DNA from: Gammaproteobacteria bacterium
GTDB lineage: Bacteria; Pseudomonadota; Gammaproteobacteria; SZUA-229
DNA: 5,715 nt
Reading direction: 5' to 3'
NCBI GenBank assembly: GCA_029287815.1
Contig: JARFQK010000376.1
Coordinates: forward strand, 1 to 5,715
Positions 1 through 5,715 of the stretch are shown one piece after another. The translations under genes were made by a program, and so were the position numbers. Within the stretch, counting starts at the first letter, position 1. Each line of letters starts with the position of its first letter. Below the pieces are notes generated by a model. That model worked only from the letters and a program-made list of their open reading frames with translations. It was not told the origin of the DNA and ran no database searches.

Positions 1-67
1 TTTCATCTGTGTCTTCCTGTTGGAGTTGGTTGAGAAAGGATCTGCGAAAAATCGCAAAATTTGTATT

Positions 68-134
68 CCGGTCGACTGCCTTAGTGAGCGTTTCAGAATC
101 ATAGTTCCCGGTCGATTGTTAAATGATTGTTTCA
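68..134. repeat. Imperfect tandem direct repeat, two copies of about 27 bases
   Basis: Copy 1 (68-95) and copy 2 (108-134) both start with CCGGTCGA, followed by C/T, TG, a diverged middle with TGA, and end in GTTTCA. The copies start 40 bases apart, close to four helical turns, so both would sit on roughly the same face of the DNA. This could be a pair of regulator-binding sites or a decayed duplication. No regulator can be named. Confidence 0.4.
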
Positions 135-270
135 TTGCGCGACTGGCATGGGATGAGCGGAATATACTGCCGAATCGGTTTGCAATGTGCAGCCTGCCCG
201 TTTGGGTAACATACTGTTCAGCAGTTGTTCAGTCAATACTTGCTCAAATTGGCGCATGACGGTTATTTCT

Positions 271-276
271 CAGGAG
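271..276 (+). promoter_or_regulatory. Ribosome binding site for the anchor-H gene
   Basis: CAGGAG lies 7 bases before the ATG at 284. It decides between that ATG and the overlapping out-of-frame ATG at 279, which is too close to the site and opens no sensible protein. Confidence 0.75.
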
Positions 277-283
277 ACATGTC

Positions 284-1054
284 ATGCGATCTTTAACCCA
301 AAAGATATTGAGCGCGATCTGCGTTGTCGTGGCATCGATCGCCACACCGATGGCATTACAAGCTGTAGACAGCACTTCGGCGATAGTTAAATCAATTAGT
401 TACATCACTAACCTCGAAAATGATGAAACAACGCGCAAGGCCGCGCTCGATCAGACCGACGCAGAAATACTCGATCCGCTGACCAGCTACGGATTCCGGT
501 CCGAGTCACTGCCGACGGCGGCCGTTGTCGAGACCACTGTCTATTACTACGACACCGATATCTCGATCTACGACGCCTCGTCGACACTGATCAGCGATTT
601 TGATTATGACGGTTTCTATCACCGCTTCAGCGTTGCGATCGATGCGGACACGCTCTACTACGAAGCTTGGGTCTACGCCAAACTGTACCTTAGTTACGAG
701 GGTGGGCCGTGGAATTACTTCGCGACCAGCTCTGATTTTCACATCCACGGGGACAGCGAACTCGATTCATTCGTCGTCGAGACCGAACTTGCGGACGGTT
801 ACCCACCGGGGTATTACGATATTCGCATCGAATTGTACGACGCCGACTTCGGGGATTATCTATTGAGCTATGGCCCTTTCGATGACAGCTCGCTGAGCGC
901 CCTTCCGTTGGAAGACAGCATTTACGACGATGCCAGCTCTAGCGTCGCTTACAGCACCGAGATCATCGTCGCCAACCACGGCCACGGTGGGCTCGGCCTC
1001 TGGTTTATTGGCGCCTTTTCCCTGATCGGCATGCTTCGCAGGTTCGCACGTTGA
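284..1054 (+). CDS. Exported choice-of-anchor H family-like protein with GlyGly-CTERM-like tail
   Basis: A 256-residue exported protein of unknown molecular function. Residues 1-27 look like a Sec signal peptide: basic start, hydrophobic core from I8 to A20, probable cut after the Ala of ALQA. The mature part is very acidic (39 Asp/Glu against 7 Lys/Arg in residues 28-251) and rich in tyrosine. A segment with DFDYDGFYHRFSV (105-117), then WVYAKLYLS (129-137), GPWNYF (141-146) and GYPPGYYDIRIELYDA (172-187) matches my recollection of the choice-of-anchor H family, whose members share this domain but end in different sorting tails. Here the end is HGHGG (232-236), a hydrophobic stretch to about 250, then RRFAR. 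This is the GlyGly-CTERM pattern processed by rhombosortase in other species. The start is supported by CAGGAG 7 bases upstream. The gene stands alone and converges on the TusE-like gene. Family assignment is by remembered pattern; surface or extracellular location is inferred. Confidence 0.8.
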   Translation: MRSLTQKILSAICVVVASIATPMALQAVDSTSAIVKSISYITNLENDETTRKAALDQTDAEILDPLTSYGFRSESLPTAAVVETTVYYYDTDISIYDASSTLISDFDYDGFYHRFSVAIDADTLYYEAWVYAKLYLSYEGGPWNYFATSSDFHIHGDSELDSFVVETELADGYPPGYYDIRIELYDADFGDYLLSYGPFDDSSLSALPLEDSIYDDASSSVAYSTEIIVANHGHGGLGLWFIGAFSLIGMLRRFAR

Positions 1055-1130
1055 CAGAAAGCAGCCTGTGTTGCACTCAACAGCGACGGCGCCGCAATTT
1101 GGCCCTTGTGATGCGTCCGCCTTCGGGCAA

Positions 1131-1149
1131 CATGCGGGTTCACCGCATG
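1131..1149. terminator. GC-rich hairpin between convergent genes, possible terminator
   Basis: CATGCGG (1131-1137) pairs perfectly with CCGCATG (1143-1149) around a 5-base loop. It sits in the 111-base gap between two convergent stop codons (1054 and 1166), where a bidirectional terminator would be expected. Neither side has a T-run, so it is not a textbook intrinsic terminator. A smaller hairpin, TGTTG/CAACA (1069-1082, 4-base loop), lies just after the anchor-H stop. Confidence 0.35.
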
Positions 1150-1165
1150 CACCGCGCGCTGGCGC

Positions 1166-1459
1166 TCAGACGCAGCCGGTTGGCTTCGGCAGGCCACCGT
1201 ATTTGGTGATCGGCTTCATCGGGCCGGTCATCCACATCTTGAACATCTCTTTCTGGTCGGCGCCAAGGTACTTGGCGAATTTGCGAATCGGTGGAACCAC
1301 CGCCTGATCATCGTAGTACTCTCTCGCTTTCAGGATCTGTTCCCATTTGACGTCATCCAGTTCGACGCCATCGGCCTCGGCCATCGCCCGCCCTATGTCG
1401 GGGGTCCAGGCATTCATATCAACCAGATAACCGTCGCCATCGCGTTCAGGTAATTGCAT
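1166..1459 (-). CDS. TusE/DsrC-family sulfur-carrier-like protein, short single-cysteine form
   Basis: A 97-residue protein of the TusE/DsrC family. Family members carry sulfur as a persulfide on a penultimate cysteine: TusE in tRNA 2-thiouridine synthesis with TusBCD and MnmA, DsrC with the dissimilatory sulfite reductase system. Visible marks are DGYLVD (9-14), W40 in the conserved helix, PPIRKFAKYLG (60-70) and the ending GGLPKPTGCV with Cys96 next to last. Cys96 is the only cysteine. The site of the second DsrC cysteine, 11 residues earlier, is Thr85, as in E. coli TusE, so two-cysteine trisulfide chemistry is not possible. Between the IR motif and the conserved end it is about 7 residues shorter than TusE or DsrC, by alignment from memory. 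The ATG at 1459 has GAGGAA (1472-1467) 7 bases upstream. No tusBCD or dsr genes are in view, so it may be a specialised paralogue rather than housekeeping TusE. Family is confident, exact role is not. Confidence 0.88.
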   Translation of the reverse strand: MQLPERDGDGYLVDMNAWTPDIGRAMAEADGVELDDVKWEQILKAREYYDDQAVVPPIRKFAKYLGADQKEMFKMWMTGPMKPITKYGGLPKPTGCV

Positions 1460-1466
1460 ATCATGT

Positions 1467-1472
1467 TTCCTC
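1467..1472 (-). promoter_or_regulatory. Ribosome binding site for the TusE/DsrC-like gene
   Basis: GAGGAA read on the minus strand, 7 bases before the ATG at 1459. It favours this start over the out-of-frame ATG at 1464, which is only 2 bases from it. Confidence 0.7.
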
Positions 1473-1490
1473 AGATCAGTTTACGTCAGC

Positions 1491-1518
1491 TTTTGAATAT
1501 GCGGTTGCTTTTTATAAT
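1491..1518 (+). promoter_or_regulatory. Candidate sigma-70 promoter for rapA
   Basis: A perfect -10 box TATAAT lies at 1513-1518. A weak -35, TTTTGA (1491-1496), stands 16 bases upstream. Transcription would start near 1525, leaving a leader of roughly 110 bases before the rapA start. The -10 is strong evidence by sequence; the -35 is ordinary. Confidence 0.5.
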
Positions 1519-1523
1519 TACAA
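1496..1523 (-). promoter_or_regulatory. Candidate sigma-70 promoter for the TusE/DsrC-like gene
   Basis: On the minus strand, TTGTAA (1523-1518) and CATATT (1501-1496) are 16 bases apart, each matching 4 of 6 consensus positions. The start would fall near 1490, about 30 bases before the ATG at 1459. It overlaps the candidate rapA promoter almost entirely. Confidence 0.3.
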
Positions 1524-1530
1524 TGATTTA

Positions 1531-1543
1531 CCGAATTTTTCGG
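1531..1543 (+). repeat. Small hairpin in the rapA leader, copy 1
   Basis: CCGAA pairs with TTCGG around TTT. It lies just after the predicted start of the rapA transcript and closely resembles the hairpin at 1583-1593. Confidence 0.4.
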
Positions 1544-1582
1544 AATGTGGCTAGCCGCCCGATCCAGATCGAGCTTTGGCCA

Positions 1583-1593
1583 CCGATTTTCGG
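1583..1593 (+). repeat. Small hairpin in the rapA leader, copy 2
   Basis: CCGA pairs with TCGG around TTT, a shorter version of the hairpin at 1531-1543. The leader also repeats TCGAGCTTT at 1569-1577 and 1613-1621, so this stretch is made of related short motifs. Confidence 0.4.
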
Positions 1594-1638
1594 CTAAGAT
1601 AGCGCTCCATTTTCGAGCTTTTTATTGACGACTTTTTG

Positions 1639-4600
1639 ATGTACGAATTCATGCCGGGCCAACGTTGCATCAGTGATGCCGAATCGCAGATGGGCCTGGG
1701 CACCATCCTGAAGGTCGAGCCGCGTACGGTCACGGTGGCCTTCATGGCCACCGGCGATATTCGCACTTATGCCATAGGTAGTGCGCCACTGACCCGTGTT
1801 GAATTTGGCCCAGGTGACACGGTGCGCAATCAGAACGGCGTATCGATAGCAGTTGAACGTGTCGATCAGGATCAAGGGCTGCTGACCTACCATGGGAAAG
1901 ACGCTGAGGCCAACTGGCACGCGGTGCCGGAAGCCGAGCTGGATCATTTCCTGCAGTTGAACCGCCCTTCCGAGCGCGTTTTCAATGGCCAGATCGACCC
2001 GCACAAGTGGTTCGAACTGCGTTACCAGAGCCTGCAAGTCCTCAACCGTCTGGGCCACAGCGACCTTTACGGTCTCGTCGGCAGCCGCACCAGCCTGATT
2101 CCACACCAGCTCTATATCGCCCATGAAGTGGCTAACCGCTATGCGCCCCGGGTTCTGCTCGCTGATGAAGTTGGGCTCGGCAAGACCATCGAAGCCGGAC
2201 TGATCCTGCATCACCAGCTCCTGACCGGCCGCGCACATCGCGTGTTGATCGTCGTGCCGGAGACACTGATACACCAGTGGCTGGTCGAAATGCTACGACG
2301 TTTCAACCGACATTTCCGAATCTTCGATGAGGCCAGGCTGGGCGAGCCGGGCTCGACGGATGCGGAGAAGCAGCGATTGTCCGACGAGACGGCAAGCGCT
2401 GTGTCGGACCCGGCTGTCACCGATAATCCGTTCATGGACGAGCAGCTGGTGCTGTGCAGCACCGAATTCCTGGTTGCGAACCCGACACACTTCTACCAGT
2501 GTCTGCAGGCAGAATGGGACCTTCTCGTTGTCGACGAGGCCCATCATTTGCAATGGTCTCCCGAATACGTCAGCGATGAGTACCGCATGGTCGAGCAGCT
2601 TGCGGCACGAACGCGGGGGGTGCTGCTGCTCACCGCGACACCGGAACAGCTCGGCAAGGCAAGTCATTTCGCGCGCCTGCGCCTGCTCGATCCGCAACGC
2701 TTCCCCGACCTCGATGCGTTCGTCAAAGAAGAACAAACTTACGCGCCGATCGCACAACTCGTCGAAGATTTGCTGGAGAACCGCAGCTTGACCGAGGCTG
2801 ATATGGCCTTGCTGCAACAGACGATCATCGAGGGTGACAACCAGGCCTTGTTGGAGCAACTGCAAGCCGAGGAAAGGTCACCGGATCCCCGCCCGCAAAA
2901 GACTGACACGCCAACTCGCGGACATGGCGACAACGTTAGCGAGCATCATGCGAACGCAGGCGCTCCGGCGAATTCCGGCCTTGAACGCGAAATCAGCAAA
3001 GCACGCATTGAGCTGGTCGAACATTTGGTCGATCGTCATGGCACCGGGCGTGTACTGTTCCGCAACACCCGGGCTGCGGTGAAGGGATTTCCTGACCGCA
3101 AGGTCATCGCCCAGCCTCTGCCCACGCCCGCCAATTACGCGATGCTACTGGAACAGTGCAAGGATGTGCACGCATTGTTGCTCGCACCCGAGTTGTTGCA
3201 CGAATCGATAGCCAGCGATCAACGTTGGATCACATTCGATCCGCGGCTGCAGTGGCTGGAGCGGCAGCTCGAAGGCCTGCACCCGGCCAAGGTGCTGGTG
3301 ATTGCGGCCAGCGCAGAGACAGCCACGGACATCGCCTGGCACTTGAAAAACCGAAGCGGCGTACGTGCGGCTGTGTTCCACGAGGGTTTATCGATCGTCG
3401 AACGTGACCGCGCCGCGGCTTTCTTTGCTGATACGGAAACCGGCGCACAGGTCCTGGTCTGCTCAGAGATCGGCAGCGAAGGCCGTAATTTTCAGTTTGC
3501 CCATCACCTGGTGTTATTCGATCTGCCGTTGAACCCGGACCTGCTGGAACAACGCATTGGCAGGCTCGACCGTATCGGTCAGAGCGAAACGATCTACCTG
3601 CACATACCCTACCTCGAAGACAGCGCCCAGCAGGTCATGTTTCGCTGGTATCACGAGGGTTTGACGGCGCTGGAACATACCTGTCCGGCCGGCCACGCGG
3701 TCTACGTCGAAGTCGAAGATCACTTGCTGGCAGCATTGCGCCGACCGAAAGACAACGCGGCTGTCGAGGAACTGATCCAACATAGTCGCACCCGTTACAA
3801 CGAGCTAAGCGCGGAATTGCACCGTGGTCGCGACCGCTTGCTGGAATACAATTCCTGCCGCGAGCAGGTTGCAACGGAGATCCGGCAACGCGCGCTGGCT
3901 CACGACGCCGAGTCCAAGCTGGCCGATTACATGGAGCGCGTCTTCGACTGCTTCGGTGTCGACTCGGAGCCGCACAGCGAACGCTGCCTGATCATTCGAC
4001 CAACCGAACATATGCTCAACCGTTTTCCAGGCCTGGCCGACGAGGGTATGACCATCACCTACGACCGCGACACCGCGCTGAGTTTCGAGGACGCGCATTT
4101 TCTGACCTGGGAGCATTCGATGGTACGCAGCGCAATCGATATGGTGACCAGCAACGAACTCGGCAACACCGCGTTGACCGCGATCAAATACCGCGGCGCG
4201 CGATCGGGCAGCATCCTGCTCGAATGCCTGTTCGTGCTCGAGGCCGCCACCGTGGAATCGCTGCAGTCGCAACGCTACCTGCCACCGACCACGATTCGCG
4301 TCGTAATCGACGAGCACGGCTACGACCACAGTAATAAGCTGTCGCATGAAATGATCAACGGTGCGGCCGTAACGGTCGACACCAATACCGCTGTAAAGGT
4401 GGTGCGCGCCAAGCTCAGCGTGCTCAAAGCCCTGGTGAAGAGCTGTGAGCAGCGGGCCCAGCAGCAGGCGCCGGCGATCCTCGACCAGGCCCACGCGCAG
4501 TCTGAAGACGTTCTAACGGCGGAGATCAACCGCCTGAAGGCATTGCAGCAGTTCAACCCGAACGTGCGGGATGATGAGATTTCGTTTTTTGAACAGCAAC

Positions 4601-4674
4601 TGCAAGCGTTGACAACATTGATCGATGCAACGCGTTTAAGACTCGACTCCTTGCGCGTCGTCGTGGCGATGTAA
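1639..4674 (+). CDS. rapA: RNA polymerase-associated protein RapA (SWI2/SNF2 ATPase)
   Basis: RapA binds core RNA polymerase and uses ATP to remodel stalled or post-termination complexes, so polymerase is recycled. The 1011-residue product matches E. coli RapA (968) along its whole length as I recall it. The N-terminal Tudor-like region opens with GQRCISDAESQMGLGT. Then follow LLADEVGLGKTIEAG with Walker A Lys182, VVDEAHHL with the DEAH box at 299-302, LTATPEQLG (Thr332), GSEGRNFQF (612-620) and QRIGRLDRIGQ (638-648). The C-terminal RapA-specific domain ends in LRLDSLRVVV. All helicase motifs look intact, so it should be active. Two segments are longer than in E. coli: about residues 235-262 and a hydrophilic Pro/Gly/Asn/His linker at about 413-447. 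ATG at 1639 is chosen because it places GQR nearly where E. coli has it; TTG 1636 and ATG 1651 are alternatives. No clear Shine-Dalgarno precedes any of them. It is transcribed alone, divergent from the TusE-like gene. Confidence 0.96.
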   Translation: MYEFMPGQRCISDAESQMGLGTILKVEPRTVTVAFMATGDIRTYAIGSAPLTRVEFGPGDTVRNQNGVSIAVERVDQDQGLLTYHGKDAEANWHAVPEAELDHFLQLNRPSERVFNGQIDPHKWFELRYQSLQVLNRLGHSDLYGLVGSRTSLIPHQLYIAHEVANRYAPRVLLADEVGLGKTIEAGLILHHQLLTGRAHRVLIVVPETLIHQWLVEMLRRFNRHFRIFDEARLGEPGSTDAEKQRLSDETASAVSDPAVTDNPFMDEQLVLCSTEFLVANPTHFYQCLQAEWDLLVVDEAHHLQWSPEYVSDEYRMVEQLAARTRGVLLLTATPEQLGKASHFARLRLLDPQRFPDLDAFVKEEQTYAPIAQLVEDLLENRSLTEADMALLQQTIIEGDNQALLEQLQAEERSPDPRPQKTDTPTRGHGDNVSEHHANAGAPANSGLEREISKARIELVEHLVDRHGTGRVLFRNTRAAVKGFPDRKVIAQPLPTPANYAMLLEQCKDVHALLLAPELLHESIASDQRWITFDPRLQWLERQLEGLHPAKVLVIAASAETATDIAWHLKNRSGVRAAVFHEGLSIVERDRAAAFFADTETGAQVLVCSEIGSEGRNFQFAHHLVLFDLPLNPDLLEQRIGRLDRIGQSETIYLHIPYLEDSAQQVMFRWYHEGLTALEHTCPAGHAVYVEVEDHLLAALRRPKDNAAVEELIQHSRTRYNELSAELHRGRDRLLEYNSCREQVATEIRQRALAHDAESKLADYMERVFDCFGVDSEPHSERCLIIRPTEHMLNRFPGLADEGMTITYDRDTALSFEDAHFLTWEHSMVRSAIDMVTSNELGNTALTAIKYRGARSGSILLECLFVLEAATVESLQSQRYLPPTTIRVVIDEHGYDHSNKLSHEMINGAAVTVDTNTAVKVVRAKLSVLKALVKSCEQRAQQQAPAILDQAHAQSEDVLTAEINRLKALQQFNPNVRDDEISFFEQQLQALTTLIDATRLRLDSLRVVVAM

Positions 4675-4730
4675 CGCCAGGCCGACGCGGTATCGCCAGC
4701 TGTTCGCCCAACATCACTGTGAACATACCG

Positions 4731-4827
4731 GCCAACGTCATTGCGAGCGCAGCGAAGCAATCTCTCAAAACTTGGGCGACTGCTGGAGATTGCCACGTCG
4801 CTATCGCTCCTCGCAATGACGTTAGGC
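4731..4827. repeat. Dispersed palindromic repeat (MITE/REP-like)
   Basis: The ends AACGTCATTGCGAG (4734-4747) and CTCGCAATGACGTT (4810-4823) are perfect 14-base inverted repeats. They extend outward to GCC/GGC past a one-base bulge. Inside, the arms continue imperfectly: GCGCAGCGAAGCAATCTC (left, 4747-4764) against GAGATTGCCACGTCGCTATC (right, from 4786), with about 21 bases between as loop. The motif CGTCATTGCGAG with AATCTC is a pattern I know as a widespread dispersed repeat in many unrelated bacterial genomes, though its mobility mechanism is not evident here. Transcribed, it would fold into a long hairpin in the rapA 3' region and could act as a terminator or mRNA stabiliser. No target-site duplication is obvious. 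Confidence 0.8.
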
Positions 4828-4881
4828 TTTTGGCTTGTAACGACTTTTGTGCTTCGGGCTTTCGATCGGCTGTGGTAGGGT

Positions 4882-4905
4882 GCACGGAACACATCGGGAA
4901 CGTGC
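4882..4905. repeat. Inverted repeat upstream of the lipase gene
   Basis: GCACG (4882-4886) and CGTGC (4901-4905) are inverted around 14 bases that contain the near-repeat CGGAAC/CGGGAAC. It lies about 30 bases before the lipase start, where an operator could sit. The arms are short, so chance is a fair explanation. Confidence 0.2.
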
Positions 4906-4935
4906 TTAGCTTAGAAGCCTTTATAACTTGCTGGA

Positions 4936-5715
4936 GTGAACACGCAATTGACTCGAACAGACATCTTTCGCTGGTTGTTGCTCTTACTCTTCGCCTGGTC
5001 CAGTGTCGCGATTGGCGCCAGGACTGTCGGCGATGCAGCGCATTTCAAGCTGATCCACCAATATGCACTGATCGCTGATGCAGCCTATTATGACAAAGCC
5101 CGCATCGAAAAAGCACTGACTGCCCAGGGCTATACCCTGACCGCCCATGAACAATTACCCGGCTACGCGGTGAGTTATGTTCTGGCCACGAATCACACCA
5201 CCAGTGAGCAACTGCTGGCTGTGCGCGGCACGTCCAACGTCGAGAATGCACTCGTGGATGTGGCCTTCATGCTGCTGCCCAATGAATCGACCCGCATCAA
5301 GCTGCATCAGGGTTTCGCCAAATCCGCCGATTTCATTTTCGATCGAATCAAACCAAAGCTCAACAAGGATTATCGCATCAATACCACCGGGCACAGCCTT
5401 GGCGGCGCGGTGGCAGTGATATTGGCGATGTATCTCGATGCGAAGGGCTACGATGTCGGCGAAGTCGTGACCTTTGGCCAGCCGAAGGTCACCAACATCA
5501 CTGGAAGCCGCAAATACGCGCATCTCGATGTGACTCGCATCGTGACGCCGAAAGATATGGTCCCGCTGGTGCCGCCACTGGACCCGATGGACCTGATGAA
5601 TATGGATATCTACTGGCACCTCGGTACCGAGCTGGTGCTTTACGAGGACAACACCTGGTCAGAGCTGAAAGGTGTCGACAGCATGATGCGCGCGACGGAT
5701 TTTCTGAACGAGATG
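4936..5715 (+). CDS. Exported class 3 lipase (alpha/beta hydrolase), 3' end cut by the window
   Basis: The first 260 residues of a lipase of the fungal-type class 3 family (Lipase_3), which hydrolyses ester bonds of acylglycerols or related lipids. The N-terminus has a signal-peptide shape: RTDIFRW, then LLLLLFAW (14-21), with possible cuts after Ala25 or Ala28, so the enzyme is probably exported. RGT (97-99) fits the oxyanion segment. The nucleophile elbow GHSLGG carries Ser154. Asp207 in TPKDMVPLVPP and His228 in YWHLG complete a plausible triad, so the catalytic core is within the window. The reading frame is open to the last base and no stop is seen. An in-frame TAA at 4924 limits the start to GTG 4936 or TTG 4948. 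GGAG (4933-4936) overlaps the GTG but lies 11 bases before the TTG, so the TTG may be the true start. Substrate and partners are unknown; the upstream neighbour rapA is unrelated. Confidence 0.88.
   Translation, partial: MNTQLTRTDIFRWLLLLLFAWSSVAIGARTVGDAAHFKLIHQYALIADAAYYDKARIEKALTAQGYTLTAHEQLPGYAVSYVLATNHTTSEQLLAVRGTSNVENALVDVAFMLLPNESTRIKLHQGFAKSADFIFDRIKPKLNKDYRINTTGHSLGGAVAVILAMYLDAKGYDVGEVVTFGQPKVTNITGSRKYAHLDVTRIVTPKDMVPLVPPLDPMDLMNMDIYWHLGTELVLYEDNTWSELKGVDSMMRATDFLNEM

Larger units (their letters stand above)
1..283. other. Upstream non-coding region of the anchor-H gene
   Basis: I see no convincing gene here. The open frames are short, begin at poor starts and have no recognisable protein character. 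The region holds an imperfect direct repeat (68-134) and a 7-base motif TGTTCAG repeated at an 11-base period (215-221 and 226-232). A possible -10 box, TATACT, lies at 163-168, with only a weak -35 partner (GACTGG, 141-146, 16-base spacer). The region probably carries the promoter and leader of the exported-protein gene at 284, but no promoter is clear-cut. Confidence 0.5.
4675..4935. other. Intergenic region between rapA and the lipase gene
   Basis: No gene is supported here. Short open frames across the palindrome give the repetitive, low-information peptides that such repeats usually produce. The region contains the palindromic element (4731-4827), two related stretches just after it (GGCTTTTGGCTT at 4825-4836 and GACTTTTGTGCTT shortly after), and an inverted repeat before the lipase gene. 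TATAAC at 4922-4927 resembles a -10 box but is too close to the start to be a convincing promoter. No T-run terminator follows rapA. Confidence 0.5.

Noticed and set aside
141..170. Possible sigma-54 promoter around TGGCATG before the exported-protein gene
   Set aside because: The downstream TTGC element is missing at the required spacing.
20..390. Two open frames before and overlapping the start of the exported-protein gene
   Set aside because: The first begins at TTG with no ribosome site. The second runs into the exported-protein gene in another frame. Neither has family-like features.
1060..1165. Possible integron-type attC site in the convergent gap, prompted by several small inverted repeats
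   Set aside because: The paired core sites with the GTTRRRY pattern are not present in proper order, and the flanking genes are not cassette-like.
1594..2274. Long minus-strand open frame of 226 codons opposite the 5' part of rapA
   Set aside because: It is antisense to strongly conserved RapA coding sequence and has no recognisable domain. It is explained by the codon bias of the sense gene.
3805..4494. Long minus-strand open frame of 229 codons opposite the 3' part of rapA
   Set aside because: Same reason: a shadow of the rapA reading frame without protein-family signals.
4553..4894. Minus-strand open frames across the rapA 3' end and the repeat
   Set aside because: They combine antisense rapA with translated repeat sequence. 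There is no start support and no family match.
4719..5078. Plus-strand open frame across the palindromic repeat and into the lipase gene
   Set aside because: It starts in the repeat, giving the peptide pattern typical of such repeats, and then overlaps the signal-peptide region of the well-supported lipase in another frame.
1..5715. CRISPR arrays, tRNA or rRNA genes, and transposase genes
   Set aside because: I looked for regularly spaced repeats, tRNA-like folds and transposase motifs and saw none.

Overview
The window looks like a chromosomal stretch of a gammaproteobacterium. It has a full-length RapA (RNA polymerase-associated SWI2/SNF2 ATPase, typical of that class), a TusE/DsrC-type sulfur-carrier protein, and a secreted protein ending in a GlyGly-CTERM-like tail, a sorting signal common in marine and aquatic gammaproteobacteria. 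The DNA is moderately GC-rich by eye. The genus cannot be fixed from the sequence alone.

Layout: 1-283 is non-coding upstream DNA with an imperfect direct repeat. 284-1054 (+) encodes an acidic, tyrosine-rich exported protein resembling the choice-of-anchor H family. 1055-1165 is a short convergent gap holding a GC-rich hairpin. 1166-1459 (-) encodes a short single-cysteine TusE/DsrC-family protein. 1460-1638 is a divergent control region with candidate face-to-face overlapping promoters and two look-alike hairpins in the rapA leader. 1639-4674 (+) is rapA, with two extra linker segments relative to the E. coli protein. 4675-4935 is intergenic and carries a long imperfect palindrome of the dispersed MITE/REP-like kind. 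From 4936 to the window end (+) is the 5' part of an exported class 3 lipase, cut off by the window edge.

The genes do not form an obvious operon or pathway. RapA acts in RNA polymerase recycling and the TusE/DsrC-like protein in sulfur transfer or a related thiol function. The anchor-H protein and the lipase are both exported, but they are far apart and probably independent units. I do not see a clear new multi-gene system. The best leads are the shortened single-cysteine DsrC/TusE paralogue beside rapA, the palindromic repeat, and the structured leader upstream of rapA.
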